A program made the position numbers and the translations under genes. DNA of 64,000 nucleotides from Datnioides undecimradiatus (lineage: Eukaryota; Chordata; Actinopteri; Lobotiformes; Datnioididae): the NCBI GenBank assembly GCA_008933995.1, contig WARS01000026.1, forward strand, positions 5,098,501-5,162,500. The letters are read 5' to 3'. A model generated the notes under the pieces. It was not told where the DNA came from. It searched no databases and saw only the letters and a list, made by a program, of their open reading frames with translations. Numbering within the stretch: position 1 is the first letter of the stretch; each line of letters starts with the position of its first letter. Below, piece after piece: positions 12,063-24,800 of this stretch.

Positions 12063-12875
12063 TTGCTGTGGTCCATCATTTAAAAATAATCAATCACTCA
12101 ATCAATCAACAAACTGTGTGACGGACACTTACTGCCATAGGTTTGCACTAGAGGGTAAGCATCAAGCTCCCTGAGTATCTTCTGTTGTCAAAGCCCTAAT
12201 TTTGGGGCCAAGTAACACCATAAAAAATATGTTTAGAGACCATTTTTAATCAGAGTCATTGTGTGCTGTTTGAGGTGAGGCACATTTAAAGAATACTTGA
12301 AGCTTTTTTCAGTGATATTGGGAGAGGTTTGCTGACATCAGTGTACTTTTCAAGATGTCACACAATTTCTTCAACAATTTAAGATTTGTTTAAAATTTCC
12401 ACTGATGTGAAAATCTAAACACCTTTTATCAGAGTCCATTTTGTAAATATTTTGTCCACGTGAAGAACGTAGCAGAAATGAGCAGTACTCCATAAGCTTT
12501 ACCTTGATTTGTTGTTCACATTATCATGTTCAAGAAAAATGTATGCCCTGGTACAGCTTAAATGATCGTCCTGCTCCAGAAAACAGTTCACAATGGGAAA
12601 ATGCTTCTGTTGCTGTTGATAATTATATTTTTATTCTAAAAGGTATCCTAATTTGTCTGCTTCAATGTAGGGATCTGTTTTTGAAATGTGACTCTTTGAT
12701 CTACAGATTTGTCTCATCTGCTCTTGAGATAAATGTGTGTGAAGCACCATTGATCCAGATTAGCAATCATTTAGTTTGCATTTAGTTTCTTTGTAAATTA
12801 TGTATAAATATCATGAACAATTTTATTGGGGTTATGGCCGCATGTAAATTTTAATAAACATTGTCCTTGCTGAAA
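12063..12875 (+). other. sp5l: sp5l 3'UTR
   Basis: About 0.8 kb of AT-rich sequence between the stop codon and the poly(A) signal, without coding potential. The exact cleavage site is not visible. Confidence 0.5.
12853..12858 (+). terminator. sp5l: Poly(A) signal of sp5l
   Basis: First canonical AATAAA downstream of the sp5l stop in sense orientation, followed by a T-rich stretch with a TGTTT element. A second AATAAA at 12995-13000 could serve as an alternative. Confidence 0.55.
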
Positions 12876-15526
12876 CAATTTCCCTGTTTCTAATAATGTT
12901 ATTTTCTTACACCTTGACGACTGATTGGGAAGTAAATATCTGTAACTGACAGTGAGAGTTGAGAGTCAGTGGTTTTAACCTTCTTAGCTCATTCAATAAA
13001 TGTGTGAAATTCTGATGCCCCAGCGCTCCTAAAGATCTAACATTTTATTTAAATGATAATTCAATTGCTGTCAGAATACAAATGCAGCTCATTGTGCTGA
13101 CGGCGTAGGAAGAAGCTCCTAAAGAAGACCTAACACGGTGGGCTGTTCAAAGATTTTCACACCTCAAAGTAAATACTTAATCCATTGATGGGGCTGTTTG
13201 TCTCGCCTGCTGCAATCAAGTTCACAGTCATGTGGCGTTTAATGAGTGTTTTCTTTCTCTCAATGGAGAAGATTGAGTCAACAGATGCAACAGAGGGCTG
13301 TGGAGAGGAATTCCCTGTGAATGGGACCCCTGTTGTTGAGACCCCCTCAGTGGTGACAGGAACTCCCTTTGATTTTGCACCCTTGTGAAAGTTAATACCC
13401 TCCCCCCCACCTTCGTCCCCAGCCTCCATATATCACAGCCGTGTTACGATCGGCTCTGCTTTACTGCCCAGAATGGGGCTTTATTCAGAGGCCAGCCAAC
13501 CAGATGTCTGCTCATCCAGGGGTTTCTTCTCTTTGTTTTTAGTCCTGTTTGAACTTTCTCCAAGAGGGATGCCGAAGCAAAAAAAAAATGCCTTTGTCTT
13601 TACCGGGGGATCCAAAAGAGGAGTGTAAGGACCTCCAAGGGGTCCAGAGCAGTAATAATACTTTGGATGCACCACTGATTAATTTAAAAGGGGAAAGAGC
13701 ACAGTGTGGAAAAACATAAACAATTTTACCTCTCTTCTGTCCCGTGGAATTTTATGAACTGTGTAGATATCAAAGAGTTAATTTATTAAAACAAAACAAG
13801 AGAGATTGTGTAGAGAGACGCATATGCTGCACTCAGTTTCTAAAAGACACTTTTTATTTGATATGATACAACAGTTTCTATTCAGTCAAACATGGCATTA
13901 ACCAACCCTCTCTTGGTGTCTTGTCCTTGCTTTTGGTTCTCTGTAGTGGCATTACTTCGTGTTGATGCAAAACTGCCTAATCAGTAATTCCCATGAAAAC
14001 GCGCCAGCCCATGTTAAAGCTGCAAATGATGATTCTGCGGATGATTGTGGTGACAGTTCCACTCACCCAGTGTCTCACCTCTCAGTTTACTTTGTGCAAT
14101 TGATTTATTGTCTATTTTTTGGACAGATCACTGAGCAGAGTTTGCTTGTTGAGTGCACTGAAATATGAGGCCTATTGATCTTTGGTTCAGCTGTATGATC
14201 CAACTAAACTGGAAGTGAAAGCCTTGTGGGGACCTCTACTGGCCATAAAGAAGAACTGACTTAATATTGACAGGAAAGCCCCCTTCAACTCTGCTCTCCT
14301 CTTTATGTCACTTAGGCATTATAGTCCAACAGAAACACAGGTATCTACAATTGTTAATAAGTGTGGTGGCAAACTATAGTGGTATTTGAGTGGTGAACTG
14401 TTGTGTTGGCACTGTTGTCTGAGGAAGAGGGAGCATGCAGATTCATCACTCTGTTTACCCAGCAACATAATATCCTTCATTAAAACCAATTAAGGCAACA
14501 TTTCTTGGCATACCTGGGTCTCTCTTATCTTACAAGTGGAAATGTATGATTGCCTGCCTTAATGGTATGCACTGTACAGTATTTAGTTCATGTGGGCAAA
14601 AGCGAACAGAGATTATAGAAGTGGTGCACAACCTTGACTTGACAACAGTGGACTAATAAAACAATTCATAGTAGTTTAAAACAATGCAACTTTAAGGGCA
14701 CATAACCACAGGCACCCCACTTTGACCTGGAAAGTAAAGTAGTGTGTAAAGTAGCATTGTGACACTCAGTCACCATGGAGATGTTGCATGCAACACTTTG
14801 GATCAGCACAGCAGTCCTTTTGAATGCACCTACTTGGTCGAGCAAATCCTGTGGAGTTGCCCCAAAGAGCAATATGTATTCTGAAGTGACGTCATACCCA
14901 CAGAGAACCTCCAGGGGGCTCCTACACGCCTTTTTTGTCCAGATCAAACAAGGCCAGTCAAACAGAATAAGAGAGCACACAGGAGCCCTCGACACTGTGG
15001 CAAGAAAGAAAGTTCTTTACTTTCAGTTGAAATTCGAGTGAAGTTTAGTCCTTGTGGTTCACATCAAGTGTTCTGCTTTTCCCATTCTTGTCAAAATAAA
15101 CAGCAAATTCAGTTGTCAGCAGGGGAATGACAAAATGTGTTAATGTAACTGTACTTGTCTTCATGATGGGGCATCAGAATGACCAGAGAGTACAAGAGGA
15201 GCCACTGCTACTCCCTGCACACTCTCATGCACACAAACACACTCACACATTGTTGCATATAACATACACTTAAGCACACACGTAACTCCAGTGACCGCCC
15301 CAATAAGGAATGGATACTTCTTCAGCAAACAAATTCCCCTTGCCCTTGAAAGAGAGAAGAGTGTGATATACAAACTCTCAAAAAGGTAAAAAGCAGAAAT
15401 TGTCAGAGTGTTTTTGCTCTGAGCCCAGTAACATCTCACCGGGTGCCGTTCATCTAAGCTCAAAGAGGCCAGGGCTTGTCACCCCCCATCTGAAAACAGG
15501 AGCAATGTCATTTTGTAGTTGCAGCC
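12876..15526. other. Intergenic spacer between convergent sp5l and arhgef25
   Basis: No exon, RNA gene or clear repeat family was recognised. The two genes point at each other here, so the stretch holds their 3' ends and little else. It contains ordinary AT-rich sequence with short A-runs (near 13580). Confidence 0.5.
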
Positions 15527-15532
15527 TTTAAT
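15527..15532 (-). terminator. arhgef25: Possible poly(A) signal of arhgef25
   Basis: On the minus strand this reads ATTAAA, the commonest variant signal, about 150 nt after the arhgef25 stop codon. No AATAAA occurs on that strand between here and the stop. Alternative, longer 3'UTRs cannot be ruled out. Confidence 0.3.
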
Positions 15533-15679
15533 TCCTTCATATATTCCTTCAGATTCCTTCATTATTCTCCAGAAATCATGACTGAACCAGGTAGGAGTCC
15601 AGCCTGGCATCAACAGACAGTAGACAAGTATCCTTGTCTCCACAGCTATAGTGTCCTCCTGACCCAGGAGTATCAGAGT

Positions 15680-15805
15680 TCATAGGTCGTCCTCAGCTAG
15701 CTGAGCCAGGTTGCTGGGGCGTCGTCCAGCTGATGGGCCCGATAATTGAGCCTGACTTCCAGCATCAGTAGCTTGACCCCTTCGGCAGCCCTCTCCTGCT
15801 CTCTG
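15680..15805 (-). CDS. arhgef25: arhgef25 terminal coding exon
   Basis: 41 codons plus TGA (15682-15680), ending LAQLAEDDL, which resembles the human C-terminus (LAKLDEDEL). The preceding acceptor reads CAGCAG, a tandem NAGNAG site, so the exon may start at 15805 or three bases later. Both keep the frame. Confidence 0.82.
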   Translation of the reverse strand, partial: QRAGEGCRRGQATDAGSQAQLSGPSAGRRPSNLAQLAEDDL

Positions 15806-18800
15806 CTGGGAAAAGAGGGAACATTCAGTTAGAAAAAAGGGTTTTCATTAAAAGCTGTAATAAAGTACTTCCATCTACTGCATTTCCTTAGTCATTATTA
15901 AAACTTTATTTCCAATTGTATACATAGCAGGAACAGTGCACATAACTTGGCAAACATTGAATAGAAAATTAACATATCAGGATTTTTCATTTACAGCTTC
16001 AATCTAAATACTCGTATAATCACCCTAGTCTTTACGGAGAAAAACATTATCCGCCTATGATAGGCATCTCTCGCTAAATTTCCTCATGAGGCTCAGCCTG
16101 CTTCCTGCTTGTTTTATATCAATCCTATCCAGCCTGAGTAAATAGAGTGAAATAGAGGTGGAGAACAACAACCCCTGGCCTATCCACACACAGCCCTACT
16201 GACAGGACAACAGCCCACTGATGACAGAGGGAGACTCGCTAATGGTAATGTAAAGCCCAACAACAGGATGCTTCCATTGTTCACTGGCCAGATGGACAAA
16301 ACTTCAAAGTAAGGACAGAAGGGCCTGAAATTTTGGAAAATCTTATAGATTTTGTTTAAATGTTTGTGGAATTTCCCTTCTTTGTGTTCAGCTGAGTGAA
16401 CCAAGCGCAGCCAACATTGTAATGTTCAGGTACCGTATTTCCTTCAGAAATATCCTGGGTTTCACTGATACCTTTTTCATCCAATAGAGGGAGAAATAAC
16501 TCTTCCTATGACTCAACAAATCCCTTCACTATATGTGTCTAAATAAATGGTTGCATTTTACTAAAGTCTTTCATCTTTTAATTAACATTAATGAGCACAT
16601 TGGAATTACTGTTAGACATTGCACAATGGTCCATTATTTCCCCAGTGGTTAGCTTCCTGTGGCTTGTTTTGTCATGATTTTCTAAATGCTGGTGTTGAAT
16701 AACGACTGCTAGACAACCCAGGAGCACAATGTTCAGCTACATGTGAAATAACAACATGTAAAATGTAATATCAAGACTACCTAATAGTCGGCCCTGTCTC
16801 AGAATGCACGCATGCACACTACCTGTGTACTTTGTGTGGTGGGTGTGTACAGCCCATTTGACACTGCTTGACAGTTTGGCTGATCAGCGAAGCCCAAATG
16901 GACGTGTGAGGGAGAAACAGTGTGGGAGTCAGCAGGGCATGGCTGGACCACAGCAGGCTGTAGATGCAAACAACATGTAGGTCACTCAGTAACACTGTAG
17001 TCCATGTGGACAATACCATTTGCAAAGAGGAAGAGCCAAAGGAAACCTACATCCCGTAGTGCGTAAGCCTCGCTGGGTCCTTGGCCTTGGCCTTGGCTTG
17101 GCAGGTACAGCGCAGGCAAGGAGGTGTTGTGAGAGTGAAGGGAAGGCAGCTTATGACGGTCAATAGAAGCGGAGGAGTGGGGTCGAAGGGCACTAGCAGC
17201 AGATAGAGGGGGCCTCATGCTGCGGCCCAGACTATTAGACTTGCTCTCTCGCCGCTGGTACTCAATAGGTGACTGTAGGGCTGAAAGACACAGAGGAACA
17301 GAGGAAGTTCGTATAAAACCCCAAACCTCCCTCTGAATGTTCTACAAAGCATTATATTATGTGAGTCAGCATTTCCTTTGTTAGTAAAACTTTATTTTAA
17401 GCACCTGATAAAGGTAAGTGATTATCACATGTTATAATGTGTAAATTGAAAAGGACATTGTCTGCCAACAATTTTAACTTCTTCTATATTATATTACAGT
17501 ATTACAGCTGTTTTGATAAGTTGTCCTTCATTACCTATTTTTACTCCAACCTCAATTTATTGATGTTGACAGGAGGTTTTTGTAGTCACTACAAATACAA
17601 ATAACACATTAATGTGCATACAGCTTCAATAGTGTGTTATAGTGTTTCTGTATTGCTAAGAAATACTTAATGACTTGAAAAATCAGTAAATGCTACCTGT
17701 CTGGAAGCCCAATAAATGTCTTAAGGTATGGGAAGGTCAAATTTTAACCAGAAAAAAAATTGGATTAAGAATTAGAGATAAAAATACTGGTGCCAAGTGA
17801 AATTGTGACATGACAGCATATGCAAAGTGTACATTTTTAAGATAATATGCAAAATCTTTACATTAAATACATCAATGATGATTTGACATTGTATCTCATA
17901 ATGGTATCTTAGCTTGATGATTATTTATTATTGATTTTTAACTTTTTTGTGTGTTGTTTTTCGGCAGGAGTGGGCTTCCATAGTACAAGACAACACAAAA
18001 AAAAAACTAATTTGCAGTCACACTGACTCAACTGCTAACGATGCATTTGAGCTGACAACAAAGTCAATAAATGGAAAATATGTCAAGCTGAGCATGACTT
18101 GGGAAGTTCGGCATGGTCCTCAGAGCTCAGCTGGGACTCACCATTGAGAAAGTTGCGCTGGGACTCTAATATCTGAACAACATCATTGACCCAGGCCCTG
18201 CAGATCTCAGGGGAGGAGGCCTGCAACTGGAAGCGCACCACACTCCCGTCTGGATTGCGTGATGTCAGCACAAAGCGGGCATCATCTCCGTCCACACTGG
18301 GCTCCACCCCCAGGCAGCTCACCTGGAACATATCACATCTGACTAGCATCTGTGAGGAGTCCAGCCTGCTGAGCTGCTTGTTAAATAGTTCACTAACACA
18401 TGCAAGCCTCAAAAAATCCCTGTCGTGGGATTATGTAATGTGTGCTGATTTAGGCAAGAATTAGTCTGGATCTGTTGTATAACTCATAACCTGGGACAAA
18501 AAGAGTTCTTTCTAATTTTTCTGATTTTTAATTTTACTGAAACATCTTGTGTAGCTGATCTAAGGTCACTGAGCCTCACCAGGCACCCACCTTGATGCTG
18601 TTCTTAAAGATGTATCCAGGCAGTGAGAAACCCTTCTTTCTGTCAATTGGCTCACTGAAGATGACCAGCTGCTCAAAAAGGAAGACCCGTCTTTCCTTGG
18701 CTCGCGACAGGAAGCTACTGTCCTGCTCTGTAACAGTGAAGGTGTCTTGCTGGAGCAGTTTGCCCTGGGCTGTGATCTTTCCCTGGTACCACAGTGAAGA

Positions 18801-21762
18801 TAAACACAACAAACAGAGGAAGTGGTTATGCTGTGGTTTTCATGGGCTGAATAGTTGGCATGAGAAATGTGCTGAAGACTCTAAATTCCTGAGATGTACC
18901 TCGAAGCCTTGTAGTCTGCCCACATTCATCATGTCATTGCAACGTTTTGGCACAAAGCACATTACTTCCACTGCTTTCTGTTAAAAGAAAAGACAAAAGT
19001 AAAGTTGTTATCAAGAATAGCAATTAAAAGCATTAATTTGCACACTAAAAAGTCTTTAAATGTTTAATTTATGCATCAGGACACCAACCTCCAACTCCTC
19101 TGTGTCCATCCCAGCTTTAGTGTAATACTTCAGGAAGTCCTGCTCAAATAAACACAGCATGGTCACCAGATCTTTCCAGGTTTACTGCTCAGAGTAAGTT
19201 GAGGACATCTGGAGGAGTATTTATGGGTTCTGAACCAGCCTTTCATTTGAATGCCAAAGGGCAAAGTTTTATATTTAGGCAAAGTTTTATACCAAGGATG
19301 TCATTTTATGATCATCTTCAAAGACTTTTACATATGATTGTTTAAATCCTTTGGTGAAATGGAGTCTCATTACGTAATTTGCCTCTTCCTCTCTGGCTGG
19401 AAAGTAGCCTGTACAGACAATAAGGCAGGCGTGTCGTCAGTGTTTCTACACAGAGGGGCGTATGTGTGTGTTTGTGTGTGTGCTTGTATGTTTACAACCC
19501 TGTGACTGACCCTGCTGTGTGTCAGACAGCTGCACAGCCAGTGTGTGTATGAGGAGGTGTTTGTGCGTGATCAACAGCACAGCAGTGCTTTTGCTTTTCA
19601 CCTTGAGCAGCAGCTGGTACTTCATGATCCTCTGGACAGGTTTGATGAGCAGGTCATTGAGCTGCAGCCTGTGACCCAGCTGCTGCCGCAGCTCCTGACA
19701 GCGGAGACAGACACAACAACATGACACCAGTCAACAGGACAGCCGCAGCACAAAAAAAAACAACAAAAAAAAAAAAAACAGAATGGCAGCTAATGGCCAA
19801 TATGATCCCTGTAAGACAATATATCACAGGGATTATACTGTTTGTTTATTCGTCTTGTGTTAGGTGTCAACAAAACAAACTGATGACAATCTGAATAATA
19901 AATGGCAGTGGAAAAGAAACCCACATGGCCATGTATAATATATAGTATAGGAACAGTTGGACATGCATGCATACTAAATGGCTTATTAGCTAAAGATTAA
20001 AGATTTAATCATTAAAGGTTGAATATTTTGTGGGATTTATAGTACTGGTCAGATAAAACAGGCAATGTGAAGTGATGTCGCCTTCAACCATAAAATGTTT
20101 TGATGGACAGTTTACTATCTAACATTTTATAGACCAAATATAGAATTAATGTGGATCAATTAATTTTAAAAAGTAAATATTTAAAAAAAAAGATTATCTG
20201 TCAAGCAGTACTCACCTCAAAATAAGTCTCTATGTACTCTGAGACAATATGTTCCGACTTGGGCTTGTTCTGACAGTATACAACATACATATGCAGACGC
20301 CTCTCCTGCACAAGCCAAACAACATCTCATTACAAAAATAATACAACTGAGCCTTTGATACAAATTAGCCACAAAGTGAAAAAGACTTTAACATGAGTCT
20401 CACAGGGTGTGGAAAAACATGTCTTTAATTTCATTACAAGTAAATGTAAATGCCCCTGAAAGTGTGCAAAAGCAACAAAAATCAATGTGCACTGCCTCTG
20501 GTTGCTATTGGGAGCAGAGCAATAATGATTTGTCTCAGAGTGTGGGTCCTTTGAATCTGACTCTGTCTGGTTAGCGCCTACTCTTCTGTGACTAATTGGC
20601 ATGGGGGTGCAGATGTGGCAGTCCTGAGAGCCCTAATGGAGTTACATGTAGATGAGCATCAGGTTATGTATAATTTACCCAGGTTACCTTCAGTGTAACC
20701 AGAGCCTTTTAGAGCTTGACTATATAAGACTGTACCTAGCAACAGGCAGCATGGCTCTGTAACCTAGAGACCAGTGAGCTGCACCACCTGAATATGGACA
20801 TCATGTAACACTGCAGAAGACTGCTGCATGCATCTGTCCACCAGAGTCCAGTTAACCAGCATGGCTGCATGTTTACATGTGTTTATATGTTGCTTGTGTG
20901 TGATTGAGCACACACGTTGCATGTCGGTGACACACCCCTAGTTCAAAGCTTTCTGCTTTTCATTAGAGCTGTGTTCCCAGTCTGCTTGTTTTCACAGTTT
21001 GACACCATGCTTAGATTTATTTACAAGTTTTTTTATTCTCCCACAGGCTTTTTAAGTTGATTATCCAGTGGGCTGAGCCTTATTGAATTGTAAAAAAGAG
21101 CTACAGACAGAGGGAGTGAATATAGCAAAAGAGAGACACAGACATTTAACTTAATCATCTTCAGACAAGAAGCAAAGTCGATGTGGTCAAATTACCCATC
21201 ATGTCTGCTCAGTCTGCATGTGCCACCACTTAACCAATATACATAAATCTAATTTTGCTCCTTGTATAAGACCTGTGACCCTATACCAGCTCAGGCTCTA
21301 AGAACAACATACTAAACAGTGACTCTGTCTTGCATGCATCACTTTGCTTCATTCTTTAGCCAAGATACGAAGTAAGAAGTAGGTCGACATTTTGGGTGGA
21401 AATAGCCTTCATATCAAAGAGCCTGAGCAGAGGGTTTGTTATTCCTCATCTCAGGCTTGTTGTCTTTTCTGCCTGTTTTTTCCCTGGTGTTTCCTGACCA
21501 GTCCAGCCCAGGCTGGAAGTTGGCCAGTGTGTTGTTCGTGTGTATGGGTGTGTTTGCCGTGTGCGCAGTTGTAAAAACACAGCCTGGACTGAGACATATC
21601 AGTAACAGGGAAGGGGAAGGAGAAACGATGGCAGTTGAGAGAGAAGGAGAGAGGTACGGTATAGGATAAACAGGAGCTCTGCATGTTTTCATAACTCTGT
21701 TTACCCTCACGCCAAACAGCACAGCACAAGGAAGCAGGACCCAGACACTTCCACTGATGTGT

Positions 21763-21800
<38 letters not shown>

Positions 21801-24800
21801 AAGCGCGTGTGCGTTTCTGTGCCTACACTACTCACATGTTTAATGAAGAGCTGAGCCAGCCTCTCTGGCTCTGCCAAACACTTCTCCAGCTCTCCCAGGA
21901 AGTAGCTATAGAGAGAAAAAACACACACACAAGACATAAAAACACATGCACACACACACAAGCACAGTTATCCCCAAAACAGAAGGTCAGGTTTGTCTCC
22001 TGACCTATTGTTCCTTTGTCCTCCACTCAACCACAAACACAATACTTTGCAAATCACTGTTTGTCTTTCACTTTGAATGCAACATGAGCAAACATACAAT
22101 TTTTCACATGTGGGAATAAAATGTATTTAAAATAGAATCAGGGACTTACTCTTTATGCCAGTCAAATATTTGGTGAATGTTCCCAAAAACAATTTTGTCT
22201 TTTCCCTTCATGTCCTCCGGTATACTTTTTGAAATCATCGTGCCCATGTAGCCCTGCAAGGAAATGACAGAGCTGCTGACGTCTGTTCACACCTACAAAA
22301 TTATAACACACCAGCTATTATTGAAACTTTATTAACTTTCAGATGGCAAGAATTCGTCTCTGAACCAAAATATCTCCAGCTATTTAAGGCACCGGGAGAT
22401 GGATCGCCTTGCAACATAATACTCTTCAAGCTAATAATTCACAAAATCTGCTTAAGAGTGCAGACGTTGGGATGGAGGCAGACCAAAGTGTGGAGGAATT
22501 GTGATGATAAGGATTTAGAGCTCTCTCTGACAGACTGGGTGGATGACTAAGTTCCTTCCTCTCTGTCAGTGCAGATTGTGTGTTCTAAGCTGGCAGACTG
22601 TTACGTTTACCTCCACTATGAGCCCCAGGTCTACCACATAGTGCTTCTCTGTCTCAATAAGCTCCTTCAGTACATACCTGTAAAGATACAAGAGAGGGAG
22701 AATTACACACTGCAAAGATCTTAGTAACACTAACAAATAATTTTCAAAATATGGCTCTAGAACAATACCAAATTGTAAAAATGACAAACCATGACAAACT
22801 GGCTGCCTAATGACATTCCCAGCAGCTTCCGCCATACTTTGTGTTTAGTGCTAATTAGTAAATGATAAAATGCTAAAGTAGGTAGATGATGTGCTAAGTA
22901 GATGATGAACATGGCTGACATGGCCTTCTAAGTATCAGTCTGCTTCAGATTATCCTTTTGAGTATGATAAGATGGAGACTTTTGCAGTCAATGTGATGAA
23001 TTTTTACACATTCCTGGATTTCAGATTCATCATATACCTTCACAATAATATCACACATTTATTTACAGTATATGTGGCAACATCAGGCTGCCTTGAGCTT
23101 AGATCTTTACATTGAAAAAACACATACATGCTTTTCTCTAAGGCACTCCTTCTCTCCTCCTCAGTGTCGGCCACAGCTGACCATTGGCTGGAGGTGTCGT
23201 CCATCAAGACAGAGCCGCTGTCGTCTGGCAGAACACTGGTGGACTGAGTGTCCTGAGGTGGCCGAGAAAGACAGACAGACAAAGTGTTTATCAAAGGTCC
23301 ATTGTCAGTTCTGCGGATCATGCCTGGAATAAAGTAAGGAAGGAGAGAGTGGGAGAGAGAGACGATAATGATGCAGGTTGCCAAGGTGACCAGGGAGAGC
23401 AGAGAGACACGAGGAACAGAGATTGAATGATAAGAAGATTGGATTCAGATAGTCACTGTTAATGATCCACACTGTGCACATCAGCCAGAGATGCATAGAA
23501 AGAGATTAAACGATAAAGACAAAGAGTTACAGAGCGCAACAGGTTCCATAGATGATAAATAAAGCTGTGAAGGTGCTTGATGGAGTTTTGGCTTCAGAGG
23601 AAGGAGAAATACAATTACCCAATTACCGCACGGCTGCTGCCAAAGACATTACATTTTTGATTTATGTGGGATAAATGAATAAATTAATGATATATTCTTG
23701 TTTTGCCACCTGAAGATTTCAACTCATATGTAAATAGATCACATGTTATTTTCATTTTCTATTTTTTTATTTCTGCTGCCCCTCTAGAGAGACCTCTGCG
23801 TCTCTAGTGTCATATTGGATGCAAAGAGATACGCACTCAGGTTAAACCCAAGGTTGCTCTGATCTAATCGATTGTGTTCATGTGTTATATACATGACCTC
23901 CTTTTCATGCTTTTTCCTGGAATTGATATAATTTCCTGTGGGGGTCCTGGTGCAAATATAGAGTCATTGTGCAGACTGCAACAAAGCCTGCAAAGACTAA
24001 AATCATCACTAACTCAATGGATCCAGGCTTCACATCTGCTCACGAACCTCATGTTTGGGTAACCTATTTCTCTTGCACAATAACCACACTTATTGCCTTT
24101 GTACAGTTGTAAAATGACTCACTGCCATCACTCTGTACAATTGTATCTACTCATACAGTTCTTCCAACTATTTTTAGTCATGTTGTTCAGTCGTTTCTTT
24201 TAACACTATTCACTCTTTCTTGACTGTGTAAACATATAGGGGTAGCCGCCTGTCTTCACCCAAATCCTTGTTTTCCATTGTCCTTGTCAAGCAGAACCTC
24301 CCCACCTTAAACACATACACAAACCTGCACACACACACGCACCAAAGGCATATGCCTATCTGTCAGATTCCTCTGGCAGGCAGCTACCCAAGGGAGAAAT
24401 AAATAGATTGATGGGATTTAGATAGACATATGCAAACAGAAAAAAGGGACATTCTCGTTTTCTTCTTTGGCCTAGTTCAACACGTTCACCTTACATCTCC
24501 ATGATAAACTTGTTGGTGACTACAAGTTGTGAGTTCTCAGTTGTGTTCCAGTGATGTGTAAGATAGCGAGAGAAAGAGGGAATGAAAGAGATAAAGTGAG
24601 GTAGAGAGACAGGGGTGCAGGGAGAGACAGGGAGGCTCCAGCAAGACCCTCGCTCCCCCAACTCGTCTTGCCCCGCTAGGAGTGCTCCAGCCTGCCTGAC
24701 AGGTCTCCCTGGCTCCCTGATCACTTCCAGATGTGCTGTGGCAAAGCCCACAGGAAAAATTCCCTTCGTCTCCCCCTGTTGCAAATTTTGTTTTTCAACT

